64,000 nucleotides of DNA. It comes from Aspidapion aeneum (taxonomy: Eukaryota > Arthropoda > Insecta > Coleoptera > Brentidae). Within the stretch, counting starts at the first letter, position 1, and each line of letters opens with the position of its first letter. Below the pieces are notes generated by a model. That model ran no database searches and was not told the origin of the DNA. It saw nothing but the letters and a program-made list of their open reading frames with translations. The position numbers and the translations under genes are program-made. The stretch covers positions 68,043,719 to 68,107,718 of the forward strand of contig OY755046.1 in NCBI GenBank assembly GCA_963576565.1. Direction: 5' to 3'. Positions 46,699-56,391 of the stretch are shown in pieces.

Positions 46699-46883
46699 CA
46701 GTCGAACCTCTCTAACTCGAACCTCTATAACTTGAACCTCTCTATAACTCGAACCTTTTAAGTGGTCCCTGCATTTTTTATATGTATTTTAACCTCTTTA
46801 ATTCGAATTTCTATAACTCGAACTCTCCATAACTCGAACTGTTTTGGTTGTCCCTTTGAGTTCGGGTTATAGAGGTTCGACTG
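46699..46883 (+). mobile_element. pogo/Tigger-type MITE, 185 bp, copy 2
   Basis: Ends CAGTCGAACCTCTCTAAC and AGGTTCGACTG between TA dinucleotides (46697-46698 and 46884-46885). P-like copy B has the uninterrupted sequence CACATATATCAGC at about 51318, so this insertion postdates the split of copies A and B. Opposite orientation to 23943-24127. Confidence 0.95.
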
Positions 46884-47199
46884 TATATCAGCAAAATATT
46901 TTTTTAAATTTTTGCCTACAAAAGAACAAAAATTTTTTGTTCATTTATTTAAATTGTGTAAAAACATATACTATATTAAGCAATACAATAAGAATCCTGG
47001 GGACTCCTAAGATCACGTGACCGCCGACTTGCTTATAACGCGCCATGGCCGGTCTTTATCGTTGGCTGCGGAGGAATACCTAGATATTTCTCAACTATTT
47101 TCAGATTGAGTTTAAAAATTTGGTGTATAGTAATGTGGCGGAAAACATGGTAGTCTATGTTACATTATGGTTTCCTATTTTTTTTGTCTTTTCTTGTAG

Positions 47200-47305
47200 A
47201 TGTATCCAGGGACTAAAACGAAGAGAACGAGAGTTGGATCACGAGATGGAAAGACTTGCTAGAGAAAAAATCGCCCACCAACAGCGTTTAGCGGTGTTAA
47301 AAAAG
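47200..47305 (+). CDS. Mnt: Mnt exon 5: end of helix 2 and leucine zipper
   Basis: Acceptor TTTCTTGTAG (47199), donor AAAAAG|GTAATT (47305/47306). Residues 295-330 give CIQGLKRRERELDHEMERLA and REKIAHQQRLAVLKK, matching the Mnt helix 2/zipper junction. Mnt proteins usually have Tyr where this sequence has Cys at the exon start (TGT). Hydrophobic residues recur at heptad spacing for pairing with Max. The exon enters after two codon bases and leaves in phase 0, so skipping it would shift the frame. Confidence 0.95.
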
Positions 47306-47342
47306 GTAATTATAGAACGAAAAACTATTTAAAAATATCCTG

Positions 47343-47415
47343 TGCTTCAGCCAGGAATCGAACCTGGAACCTCTGGCTTTGTACGCCAAAGCCCTAGCAA
47401 TTGGGTCACCGCAAC
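47343..47415 (-). tRNA. tRNA-like gene or tRNA pseudogene, anticodon ACA
   Basis: 73 nt on the minus strand fold as a tRNA. Acceptor is GTTGCGG/CTGAAGC (6 of 7 pairs with G-T wobble; position 4-69 is G-A). The D arm is ACCC/GGGC with an A10-C25 mismatch, and the anticodon stem is TTGGC/GCCAG. The 7-nt loop GTACAAA keeps T33, and the T arm CCAGG-TTCGATT-CCTGG is perfect. The B box is consensus (GGTTCGATTCC). A T5 run follows about 11 nt downstream and could end Pol III transcription. Anticodon ACA (Cys, UGU) is unusual, since GCA is the normal tRNA-Cys, and position 19 is C. A pseudogene or tRNA-derived repeat is therefore more likely than a working tRNA. Lies in Mnt intron 5. Confidence 0.55.
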
Positions 47416-47528
47416 CGTGATTATATAAGTTTTTTAAGCTTCTAGGTATCACAGTATAGGGGTGCTAGTTTTTAGGGCGAAATAAATAAATAAGCCAAGA
47501 CTTATGTCAATATTTCTTTTTCTTACAG

Positions 47529-47628
47529 GATATTTCTTTGCACTATGACAACGTGGACTTCGGAAAATTACTGCCTGAAGTAGTACCCAGCAGCAGTACC
47601 CTAAGCGATCTGGTTTCTAGCAGTTCTG
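47529..47628 (+). CDS. Mnt: Mnt exon 6
   Basis: Acceptor TTTTTCTTACAG (47528), donor TCTG|GTAAGA (47628/47629). Residues 331-363 begin DISLHYDNVDFGKLLPEV and end in a Ser-rich run. This is the segment just after the zipper. Human MNT also has a short acidic stretch at this place. Exons 6 and 7 together are 303 nt and could be skipped as a pair without frameshift. Confidence 0.9.
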
Positions 47629-47769
47629 GTAAGATTAGACTGTGGTCAAGAGTATCTTCTACTTTTGATGAATCTCATAATGTTTTCGTCATCTATTAGC
47701 TGTTTTAATTTATAATTCATCTATATGCACTGGTCCAAAGATCTTATAAAGAGAAATTGTTTAATTTAA

Positions 47770-49315
47770 TGTAATGAAACTGCATATCTTTTTGAGAAAA
47801 TCTGTAATAACATAAAATAAAGTCTAAGTAATAGCCTATAAAACGAGATATCACTGAGTTCTCTAGTACCCTTGCTGATATACGAACCCTGAAGTGTTAG
47901 CAGTACACCCGTTTCCTATGTATTTCCATAGTATATGTAAAAAACCGAAATTATTCAGTTTTATGTCATTTTCTGAAAAGTTAAGCATTTACAGAAAGTA
48001 TGTAATCAACTTTATTATAGAAAATTAAATTATCTTTCAAATGATGTATTACCGAAGTGGGTGAAGTCCACGGTTAGCACTTAATTGCAATCCATAATAT
48101 AGGGTAATTTTTTAAAATCACGAAAAAAAATAATTTTTTTGGGTTTTATTCAGTTTTAAAAAAAAACTAAGCATTTTAGGAAATAATATTAAACACCATT
48201 TTTAGAGAAAATTAAATGTTCTTTCAAATGGCGTATCACAAACTTGTGTTAAAGCAATGTTTACACACATCTGTAACCATTGGTTAAAGATATTATTGAC
48301 ACTCCAGGGGCGTCCGCATATTGAGGTTATTTTTTTAAAATTTTTTATTCGTTTTATTCAAATTTATTAAAAACCAGGCTTTGCGAAACATCTCGTTTTA
48401 TTCTACATTGTTAAAAATAAAATTGTTTTTAAAACAATATGTATCTAGTGGATTTTAGTTAACGGGGAACACTCAAAGAATTTGCGCATGTTTGGTTAAT
48501 GTTTTTCAATTTGGTTTTTGGACGCCTCTGGTGTATTATCTAAAACGGTTATCTAAATTTTATATCGTTTAAACACAGAGTAAAACATTTTTCCCGGTAA
48601 GGCTTGGTTTTTTAAAAAATTGGTAAAACACATGATAACAATACTTTTTTTTTGTGATTAAAAAAAATAAATAAACATGCGTATGTTCTTTGAGTGTTCC
48701 CCGTTAACAAAAACCTACTACATATATATTTTTTTAAAGATAATTTTATTTTTAATAATATAGAGTTAGACATGATTTTTTAGAATGCTCAGTTTTTAAG
48801 AAAGTTGAAAAAAACAAATAAAACTTTTTAAAAAATTATCCTTAAATGCGGACGCCCCTGAAGTGTCAACAATAGCTTTAACACAACTTTGTGATACGCC
48901 GTTTAAAAGCACATTTTATTTGCTCAAAAAAGGTATTTTAATATTTTTCCTAAAAATGCTTAGTTTTTTTAAAAACTGAAAAAATAGATGCCAATTAAGT
49001 GATAACCGTGTACTTATCCCACTTCGGTGATACATCATTTAAAAAATAATTTCATTTTCTATAATAAAGTTGTTTACACACTTTGCGTAAAATGCTTACC
49101 TTTTGAGAAAATGACATAAAAGTGAATAATTTCGGTTTATTTTGCATATACTATGGAAATACATAGGAAGCGGGTGTACTGCTAACACTTCAGGGTTCGT
49201 ATCTGAGCAAGGGTACTATCCAGAGAAATCAGTGGTATCTCATTTTATAGGCTATTACTTAGTCTTTATTTTATGTCATTACAGGTTTTTTTAAAAGTAA
49301 GCAGTTTCGAAGTTA
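47770..49315. repeat. Long inverted repeat in Mnt intron 6
   Basis: The arms (about 47770-48560 and 48560-49315, with diverged centre) mirror each other: TAATAGCCTATAAAACGAGAT, TCAGGGTTCGTATC-type and TACATAGGAA text occur in both orientations. A single right arm of the same family is at about 59165-59417. No TSD assigned. Confidence 0.8.
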
Positions 49316-49818
49316 AAGGCCACTAAATAAAAAAATTGTTAAAAATCCAAAATGGCGTCGAAATGTGTAGCGGCATAACTCGAAAATTATTTGTCTGACA
49401 AAAAAATTTACAAAAGCGTTTTTGTAGAAAATTATATTGTGTTTAACTTTTCTTTAAAGCTTTTTTTTCTAAAATGTACAGGGACCAAGTAATTTAAAAA
49501 AACCTTTTTGTGCACCCTCCAAGGTCGAAAACTCAATTTTTTTTTAGGACTCTAATATGAACAACATATGTCAAAATCGCGACTACACCACCTTTTGCAA
49601 GCTGGGGGTCTTTTTTTCGCTCCAATAACTGGCCTATTTTACTTCTCTATAAATTATTTTTTGATAAATTCAGTTTTCCACAAATGTTCCTTTTTTATGA
49701 ATTACGTTTTCTAGGTTTTAAATCACTTTAATAAACATTTCTAAAATTAAATTTTCAACATTTTGAGGGTAATCTCTCACTGTAGAGCTACTTTACTAAC
49801 AAATCCAATATTTTTTAG
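49316..49818. repeat. Dispersed repeat before Mnt exon 7
   Basis: 49316-49640 matches 59390-59417 plus 60175-60480: ATCCAAAATGGCG, GTACAGGGACCAAGTAAT, TCGCGACTACACCACC and GCAAGCTGGGGGTC are shared. It continues the inverted-repeat family on its left and gives the empty site for the (GACA)n element at 59418. Confidence 0.7.
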
Positions 49819-50021
49819 CAATTCTCCCTCAGCCAATTCCCGAGCCAGTAGAAGTGACCGTTAAGACGACAAATCTTCCAACGGTGATCGCTAGCAATAA
49901 CGCCAACGGTAACGGACTGCTAACGGCAACAACTAACGGAAACGAAAAGGTTGCCATACCTATACTGTCTAAGCCGGTGTCACTTGTCACCCAGAATGCA
50001 CCTGTCTCTGCCGTTAAAGAG
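49819..50021 (+). CDS. Mnt: Mnt exon 7: C-terminal low-complexity region
   Basis: Acceptor ATTTTTTAG (49818), donor AAAGAG|GTAAGT (50021/50022). Residues 364-431 include ILPQPIPEPVEVTVKTTN and an Asn/Gly/Thr-rich stretch, then SKPVSLVTQNAPVSAVKE. No folded domain. Support comes from phase continuity, intact splice sites and GC-richer codons than the flanking intron. A P-like element begins 59 nt after the donor. Confidence 0.85.
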
Positions 50022-50283
50022 GTAAGTCTACTCTGCCGTCCTTAAGCTAGAATGCCGACAAAATTTTCCTATACTTGATACGCAGCCCACGAGAAAGACC
50101 GGCCCGGGCGCGGAAATATCACGTGACCGTAGGAGGCTCACAAAAAAACGCCTCACGGCCCGCTTTCATTATAAAACATGTGTGTTTTCAGATTTGTTAT
50201 GTTTGTTTACGTCGATTTTTTTTTTAATTCGGGCACGAATTTTATGTGAATTTTATCAATCAATCAAAATTTTATTAAAATAA

Positions 50284-50316
50284 CGCAGCCCACGAAAAAG
50301 ACTGTAGTGGGCTGCG
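50284..50316. mobile_element. 33-bp terminal-repeat-only insertion inside P-like copy B
   Basis: Identical in structure to 37716-37748: CGCAGCCCAC, 13 nt, GTGGGCTGCG, flanked by TTAAAATAA (50275-50283 and 50317-50325). Its presence in both copies shows that it predates their separation. Confidence 0.8.
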
Positions 50317-50620
50317 TTAAAATAATTAATGGCTAATGAGTAAATTATAAAGAAAATACCTATAAGATAAACAATGCCGCGAACGTGTAATTAGTGTTGT
50401 TCCTTGTCGGTCCAACTATAAAACTGAAACCTAATATGTTGCAAACGGGAAAGAAGTGGGAAAAGATAAGATCTTGAATAAGATTGATCAAGTAATAGAC
50501 ATCCTTAGTGACATTTTCGATAGTGAGAGTGAAAAATGTGTTCAGTTGTCATTTCTTATTGAACAATTAGGTCTCTGGAAAAGGTAACCTGAGAATCGAA
50601 GATATTGTGGATACACTTTA

Positions 50621-51145
50621 ATGGTGGCTTCATCTTTGTTTATCCAGGCATCCAATGCATACACGTCAATTTACAATTCTAAGGTAATATGTCTTCCGCG
50701 CCCTCGCAATATTAAAATACTGATTTGTAAAATATTGTTAACAGATAGTAATCTCTCTGGTAGTGTGAAATATTTAAAAAGTACAGCTTTTAAAAGAACA
50801 TGAGTTGGTAGTTAACTTACACTTTAATGAAATATATATTAAACTTTGTGCTGGGTAATTTTTCAAAAAATTATTGACGACCACTACATTTAGTTCATTG
50901 AATGTGAAAACCATCTCACTTATTCACAAAATCACTTGTTTCTTTTTAATAAATTATTGTGAAATATTTTATATTGAAAATTTTTCTTCAGATAACTCTA
51001 GCGAGTGTTTTTGTGGAGAAAAACTATTGTCAAAGCTTGAAAAAATTAGTTTAAGGGCATGTAAAGTTTTTTTAAATAATTTTGTTAAAAAGCACAATGA
51101 TTTAGTGTCTGCTAATAAATCTTTGAATAAGAACTGAAACTCAAA
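50621..51145 (+). pseudogene. P/THAP-type transposase remnants in copy B
   Basis: Short open stretches give SNAYTSIYNSKVICLPRPRN (50650-50710) and TDSNLSGSVKYLK, then an out-of-frame NLHFNEIYIN (better preserved in copy A near 38245-38280). A tail has CFCGEKLLSKLEKISLRACK and VFLNNFVKK (51009-51095). The order 'Y..I....LP.P', an acidic box 'NE/DEIYI', and a C-terminal Cys-x-Cys-Gly with FLNN resembles P-element/THAP9-like transposases. This is from general familiarity, not an alignment. Frameshifts and missing catalytic core make it non-functional. Confidence 0.55.
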
Positions 51146-51516
51146 GAAAAATTAAAAAACTAAAAGCTTAGGTTTGATATGTCCAATTTTGAAAGACTTG
51201 TATAGATTTGAAGTTACTAACGATATTATGTACCTAATATATGTACCTGAAGGTATTAGAGTGCAAATTTTGTATAATTTTTTATTTTATAGATTCAGTT
51301 CTTTTATCCATAATAAACACATATATCAGCAAAATATTTTTTTCAATTTTTGCCTATATAAGAACAAAATTTTTTTGTTCATTTATTTAAATTGTGTAAA
51401 AACATATAATATATTAAGCAATACAATAAGAATCCTGGGACTCCTAAGATCACGTGACTGCCGACTTGCTTATAACGCGCCACGGCCGGTCTTTATCGTT
51501 GGCTGCGTACTTGATA

Positions 51517-53825
51517 TTGTATTAAAGTGGCACCGCGTCATCAAAACCGTGATGGGCGGGAAGGGAGTAGAGGGGTACATACAGTGGCCCCCACTTCCTG
51601 TAATTTTTTTATTGGTATTGATTGCCAAAACGAGGCACTGCACTAATTAGTCATCAGCTTACTATTTTACTTGCGTTTTATTTATGTCTTCTTCTAAACG
51701 ATTTTATTAGAAAGGAACATTTATACTATTGTCTGATTGTTACGTACATATTGATTTAGCTGGGATTTGACGTTTGCTATTCGTTGTTGTTTTGACTGTT
51801 TTAATGTCAAACAAATTTGGACCGACTTTTTACAAACAAATTACCGTTTTTGCAACTAAATCAATATTTTAATATAATTTTGGATTCTCTTTTTTGTTTC
51901 GGATCTTTATTTATTAGGTAAGTACCTATTTTATCTCTCCTTTAAAAGGTCTCGGTGTTTTATTATGGACATATAAAGCGGCACACTGCAGGTACAAAGT
52001 GAAACAACAATTTTTTGAGGCTTCTTTACTTAGATTTTGCCACAAAATTTGGTTTACCATAGCTATGACACTTATATACATCCTGAACTATAGTTTTGAT
52101 CAAAAAACCCGGAAAATAATAAGCAAATGATGCTCCTTGATAGCTGTAACTTATTTGTTTCTTGAAAACCACAAAAGCTAAAGAAGATTTGCTTATAAAA
52201 ATTGATGTAGAATAATGTTTTGATTAAGACGGCACCAAAAAATCAAAATTGTCCAAATGTTGGTTAACGACATTATAGCTTATGCACGGCAGTACGCCAG
52301 CGTGTATCTAATTCGAAGTTCTGAAATACCAAAGAAAGAAAAATTATAAAAAGTTTGTCTTCGGCCGGGACTGGAACCCGGAATGAACCATACATAAATT
52401 TTCGGAAAACTTCTATCTATGCATGTGTGTGTCTCAATACAAGAACGAGAAATTCTCAGGGTATTAACTCGACCAAGCCATTTAACTGACTTCTATAATT
52501 CTTCTTTCTTACTGTCGAAGGTATGAAAACTCAAATTAGACGTAAATTATCAACGTCTGAAATCATAACATCACCTTTTCCGTGTGTTAAAACGTACGAA
52601 AACATGAGATCTTTTTAACACACGGAAAAGGTGATTTTGCAAATAAATGATAACCCATATAATTTTTCTGTAAACTTGGTTCCGTTCGGTTAAAGTTAAA
52701 GAGTTGCAATCCGACACGCGTGCTAGGCATATGGGAATCAATGTAACCATTTCTAATGACGACCACCGTGTCCGCACGGTCCTTCGTGCTTGCAAGCTGC
52801 AAACTCTGCGGCCCGTGCTGGCGTCCGTGCGGCGTACCAGACATGCGCAGTTCCATCACCTAAATGATCGGTGTCGGGAATAATCTCGATCGAGATCTTT
52901 TTAGGTATATCTGTTTCCTATATTAGTACGAGTAAAAGAAAGATGAACATATATTAAAGGTGCACCTGGGCGACCAAAAGAAATACTGGTTATGTCTGGA
53001 ATGTTTATGTCTGAAATTTTCATAAACATTCTCGATGTTTCAATTAGGTTATATAAATCGGCATGCAGAGCCCACTCAATCAGTTGTAGAAATAAAAGTG
53101 AGCTATAAACACATCAATTACGCATGCGCTAACAACAGCACGCACGCTGGCACGATTAGAAATGGCCTAGTCCGTGACGACTCCCGTGCTGGCTATCGTG
53201 TCGGGCCGCAAACATGATTAGAAATGTAGCTTTACTCAAATTTGAGTTTGAAACTTCCTGCCTCAATTTTTTTTTGGGTAAAAAACGTTACTATTTTTTT
53301 GTGGTTTAAAAAAAATATTTTTGTTAATTTTTAAGATATAAACCTAACTATTTTACTATACTAATCGGTGTTCTCTGGCAAACAAAAAACTTATTGACAG
53401 TTTTTCTGCAAAACTATTTTAAAAGTTCTAAAGCAAACTTTGTGAAAAAAGCTATCCAACGGAAAACAATTTGATATAAGCATCGAAAATATAAGTTAAT
53501 ATGTTCGATGGTATAAGCCACTTCTCTAGCTATATTTATTTATATCCTAAGATAACACCACTCTTGTTGAAAAGCCAAAGGGCGGTCAATTTGATTGGAA
53601 AAATATTTGAGTTTACTATAAAGTGTTATTTGAGGCTTTAGTAAGTTTATTATGAACTCAAACACTTTAAAATAGGGTCCTTAAATTTAAAGAACGGGTC
53701 AAAGCCCATACTTAGTCCAGTCCCCATGGATATGTATAATATGGTTAATAGCATTGACTTCTATACCCTTTTAGGGCGTTATACAACTCAATGGTTAATA
53801 GTATTCTAATTAATAGTCCACAGTA
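51517..53825. other. Mnt intron 7, mostly unassigned
   Basis: Contains a 22-bp-arm hairpin at about 52570-52634 (TCACCTTTTCCGTGTGTTAA facing its complement) and a possible tRNA-derived unit at 52345-52505. GC-richer patches at 52715-52860 and 53110-53220 share words such as CCGTGCTGGC in opposite orientation. No gene is seen. Confidence 0.4.
52345..52505 (-). repeat. Possible tRNA-derived SINE-like unit
   Basis: On the minus strand an A-box-like TGGCTTGGTCGAGTTAA (about 52470-52488) is followed about 100 nt later by a perfect T-arm CCGGG-TTCCAGT-CCCGG (about 52364-52380). A T5 run follows (about 52348-52352). No anticodon arm can be assigned and the box spacing is long, so a functional tRNA is unlikely. 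Confidence 0.35.
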
Positions 53826-55325
53826 CAGCGTGTCCCATTTTCGATGGGATTAAATGGGAAACTCGGTTATTATTAAAGATATTGATTGCACCTTACCATG
53901 CTCTTTTTTTGAGCCCTTAAAAATGGGGTAATCAGATTTTTGCTATACCCCGTAGTTTCGCTAATACAGGGAGTTTTTGAAAAAATTGTGTTTTTAATAA
54001 TCCCTTGTAACTCGCTGATTTTGCGAGATACTTTTATTCTGTAAAAACATTTTTATGGCAACTTTTTTAGAAGAAAATAATGACGTTGTCAACTTTTTAA
54101 AATATTGTTTAGTTTTTGAGATATGGTATTTATCATAAAAAAATTAAATACGGACCTGGATTTTTTTTATTACTATTTTGATTGGTTTCATGCTAGTATT
54201 ATCATAAAATAATAAAAATTTCAAAATTTTTTGTTTTAAGGTAAAAAAAAATATTTAATATTTTTTAAAAAATTAGTCCGAACCTGGATATTTCCAACAT
54301 AAATATAAACTAAAAATTGCTAGTTAAACAATTTTTAGTTTAACTGTTTTGATACTTAGCATATTAAAATGGTTTTACGTTAATTTACAGATTTATTTGA
54401 AACAAAGTCTACGAAAAATACAAAAAAAAACAAGCTATAAAAAATAACTCATTTTTCTGATTACCATTATGTGTAAGACATTGTTAGCATTTTTAAGCAA
54501 TTTTTCTTTCACATTTTGTATAAAAATATTTCTGCCATTTAAATATTGGGATTTTGTTGCTTGAATGAAGCAGTCAAACATATCACATTTTTCAAAATCT
54601 GGATATGGTCGATTGTAAGCCATTCACAAAAATGACAACTGACAAGTTACAATGTCAATTCCACGCTTTTGTTTTGTAAATTTCACGACCTGCTGTTCGG
54701 TTATCAAATAATTAGTACGATATTATTTTTGTAACTTTTTAACGTTTTTTACTTTATTTATAAATCTTTTAATTATCATTTCAAAACAGATAACTAAAAA
54801 TCGTTCAACTAGTGTGTCTTGCAATTTTTAATTTATATTTACGTTGGAAATTTCCAGGTTCGGACTATAATTGTTTTTTCAAATATTAAATAGTTTTTTT
54901 AACCTTAAATCAAAAAAATATTAAAGGTTTATCATTTTAAGGTAATAATAGCATGGAACTAATTAAAGTAGTAATAAAAAAAATCCAGGTCCGTATTTAA
55001 TTTTTTTATGATAAATACCATATCTCAAAAACTAAACAATATTTTAGAAAATTGACAACGCCATTATTTTGCTCTAAAAAAGTTGCCATAGAAAGGTTTT
55101 TACAGAATAAAAATATCTTGGAAAATAAGCGAGATACAAGGAATTAATTAAAATGCAATTTTTTCAAAAACTCCCTGTATTAGCGAAACCACGGGGTATA
55201 GCAAAAATCTGATTACACCATTTTTAAGGGCTCCAAAAAAAGCACGGTAAGGTGCAATCAGAAAATCGATATCTTTAATAATAACCGAGTTTCCCATTCA
55301 ATCCCATCGAAAATGGGACACGCTG
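53826..55325 (-). mobile_element. TA-flanked ~1.5-kb element with small ORF, copy 1
   Basis: Inverted ends CAGCGTGTCCCATTTTCGAT and its complement, between TA dinucleotides (53824-53825 and 55326-55327). Long subterminal inverted similarity (ATACCCCGTAGTTTCGCTAA, AAACTAAACAATATTTT) extends several hundred bp. 1500 bp. Same family as 56392-57924 in reverse orientation. TA TSD suggests Tc1/mariner-type mobilisation. Confidence 0.88.
54435..54623 (-). CDS. Small ORF carried by TA-flanked element, copy 1
   Basis: 62 codons starting MAYNRPYPDFEKCDMF and continuing through FIQATKSQYLNGRNIF. Not recognised. The matching ORF in copy 2 (57094-57291) shares about 40 consecutive residues, with an 8-residue insertion or deletion after MAYN, and a diverged C-terminus. 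The sequence before the ATG is also conserved. It may be the first exon of a lost transposase or a captured host exon. No catalytic motif is visible. Confidence 0.4.
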   Translation of the reverse strand: MAYNRPYPDFEKCDMFDCFIQATKSQYLNGRNIFIQNVKEKLLKNANNVLHIMVIRKMSYFL

Positions 55326-55350
55326 TACAGGGCTTTCCCGTATATTTTTA

Positions 55351-56032
55351 CAACTACTACTATCTCGGTTTAGAGCGGTTTTCTACGTTGTCCGACGCCT
55401 ATTCTCCATCTCCTTTGATCCTGACAATCTTGTCAGGTTTTTTTTGACTCATTGATCTTTGGATTAATTGTTGCCATTCTAGTTTAGGACGCCCTCTTTT
55501 TCTGCGGCCTAATAGGTTCTCATTCTAGGACTTGCTTTGGTAATTTTCCGTCGTTTATCCGTTGTACCTGGCCGTATCATATCAGTTGTCTTCTTCTAGA
55601 TATTCTCATTGGTCTTCTTATTGTATCCATTTCGACACTTTCCATTTTTGTTTTGTATTTTTCTGTTACGCGACCAGTCTCTATTCCATACAATAGCGTG
55701 CTTTTCACCATTGTTTCATATATGTTAAATTTTACATTGTTTTTATCTCTCTGCTCCAGAAAATACTGTTAAGACATCCAGTAACCTTTTTTGCTTTTAC
55801 TATTCTTTTTTGCAGTTCTTTACAGTCTGTTCCTGTCTTATCAAATGTGACACCCAAGTATACATACTCATAGCATGGAGATATTGTTTGTCCATTGTCT
55901 AGTTCTAACTCACTGGATTCGTTTCCAATAAGTACTGTGTCTTGTCCTCGTTCACAACCCCCACTTTTGGTATTCTTTATCATTAGCTCCAACTACTTGG
56001 TCGTCAGCAAACTGTAAAGTGTATATGGTAAT
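55351..56032 (-). mobile_element. LINE family A fragment, copy d
   Basis: Family 3' end with (TAC)n at 55351. Minus-strand text includes the LEWQP-equivalent region, YVYLGVTFDKTGTDCKELQK (about 55815-55875), NESSELELDNGQTIS and the start of the catalytic-box region. Frameshifted and 5'-truncated. In Mnt intron 7 just before exon 8. Confidence 0.85.
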
Positions 56033-56243
56033 TTTACACCATATCTAAAACGTTTATTGGAATAGATATCAAGATATGATAAATACAAAAGTTTTTATAA
56101 TTTTTTACGAATTTTCACAGATATAAAAATTGAGCACCTCCGAAAATTAAAGCTATTTATGCATATTAGTTTGGTATCATTACTTAGAAAATATGTAAAC
56201 CAATGTAAACTGTGAACAATTACATATATTTTTGAATTATTAG

Positions 56244-56378
56244 GTTACTGGAGCACAATCAGTACAAACGGCAGGCATCTCAGTGCTACCAATGTCCTAT
56301 CCTGTCAATCCTCAAGGTTTGGTACTGCAAAAAGTGGCAATCGTACCGCATACTGGTCTCAAAGAACTAACTCCCTTG
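56244..56378 (+). CDS. Mnt: Mnt exon 8: C-terminal region
   Basis: Acceptor AATTATTAG (56243), donor CCCTTG|GTAAGT (56378/56379). Phase 0 to phase 0, 135 nt, residues 432-476 (VTGAQSVQTAGISVLPMSYP, then a Val/Gln-rich stretch ending HTGLKELTPL). No domain. As a symmetric exon it could be a cassette. The intron carries a transposon beginning 13 nt after the exon end. Confidence 0.83.
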
Positions 56379-56391
56379 GTAAGTAACTGTA

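Larger units (their letters stand above)
37523..47070 (+). mobile_element. P-like DNA transposon, copy A, split by later insertions
   Basis: Left end CGCAGCCGACGAGAAAGACC at 37523, right end GTTGGCTGCG at 47070. A perfect 9-bp TSD GAGGAATAC flanks it (37514-37522 and 47071-47079). Without the BEL/Pao element (38279-46240 plus one TSD) and the Tigger MITE (46699-46883), about 1.4 kb remains. That remainder aligns end to end with copy B at 50081-51507. Coding remnants resemble P/THAP-type transposase (see copy B). Located in Mnt intron 4 on the sense strand. Confidence 0.88.
50081..51507 (+). mobile_element. P-like DNA transposon, copy B (1427 bp)
   Basis: Ends CGCAGCCCACGAGAAAGACC and TTTATCGTTGGCTGCG, TSD TACTTGATA on both sides (50072-50080 and 51508-51516). 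The inverted ends run ~23 bp (CGCAGCC-ACGA-AAAGACCGG) and looser similarity continues to ATCACGTGA. Contains the 33-bp insertion at 50284-50316 and decayed transposase fragments. Lacks the BEL/Pao and Tigger insertions of copy A. In Mnt intron 7. Confidence 0.88.
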
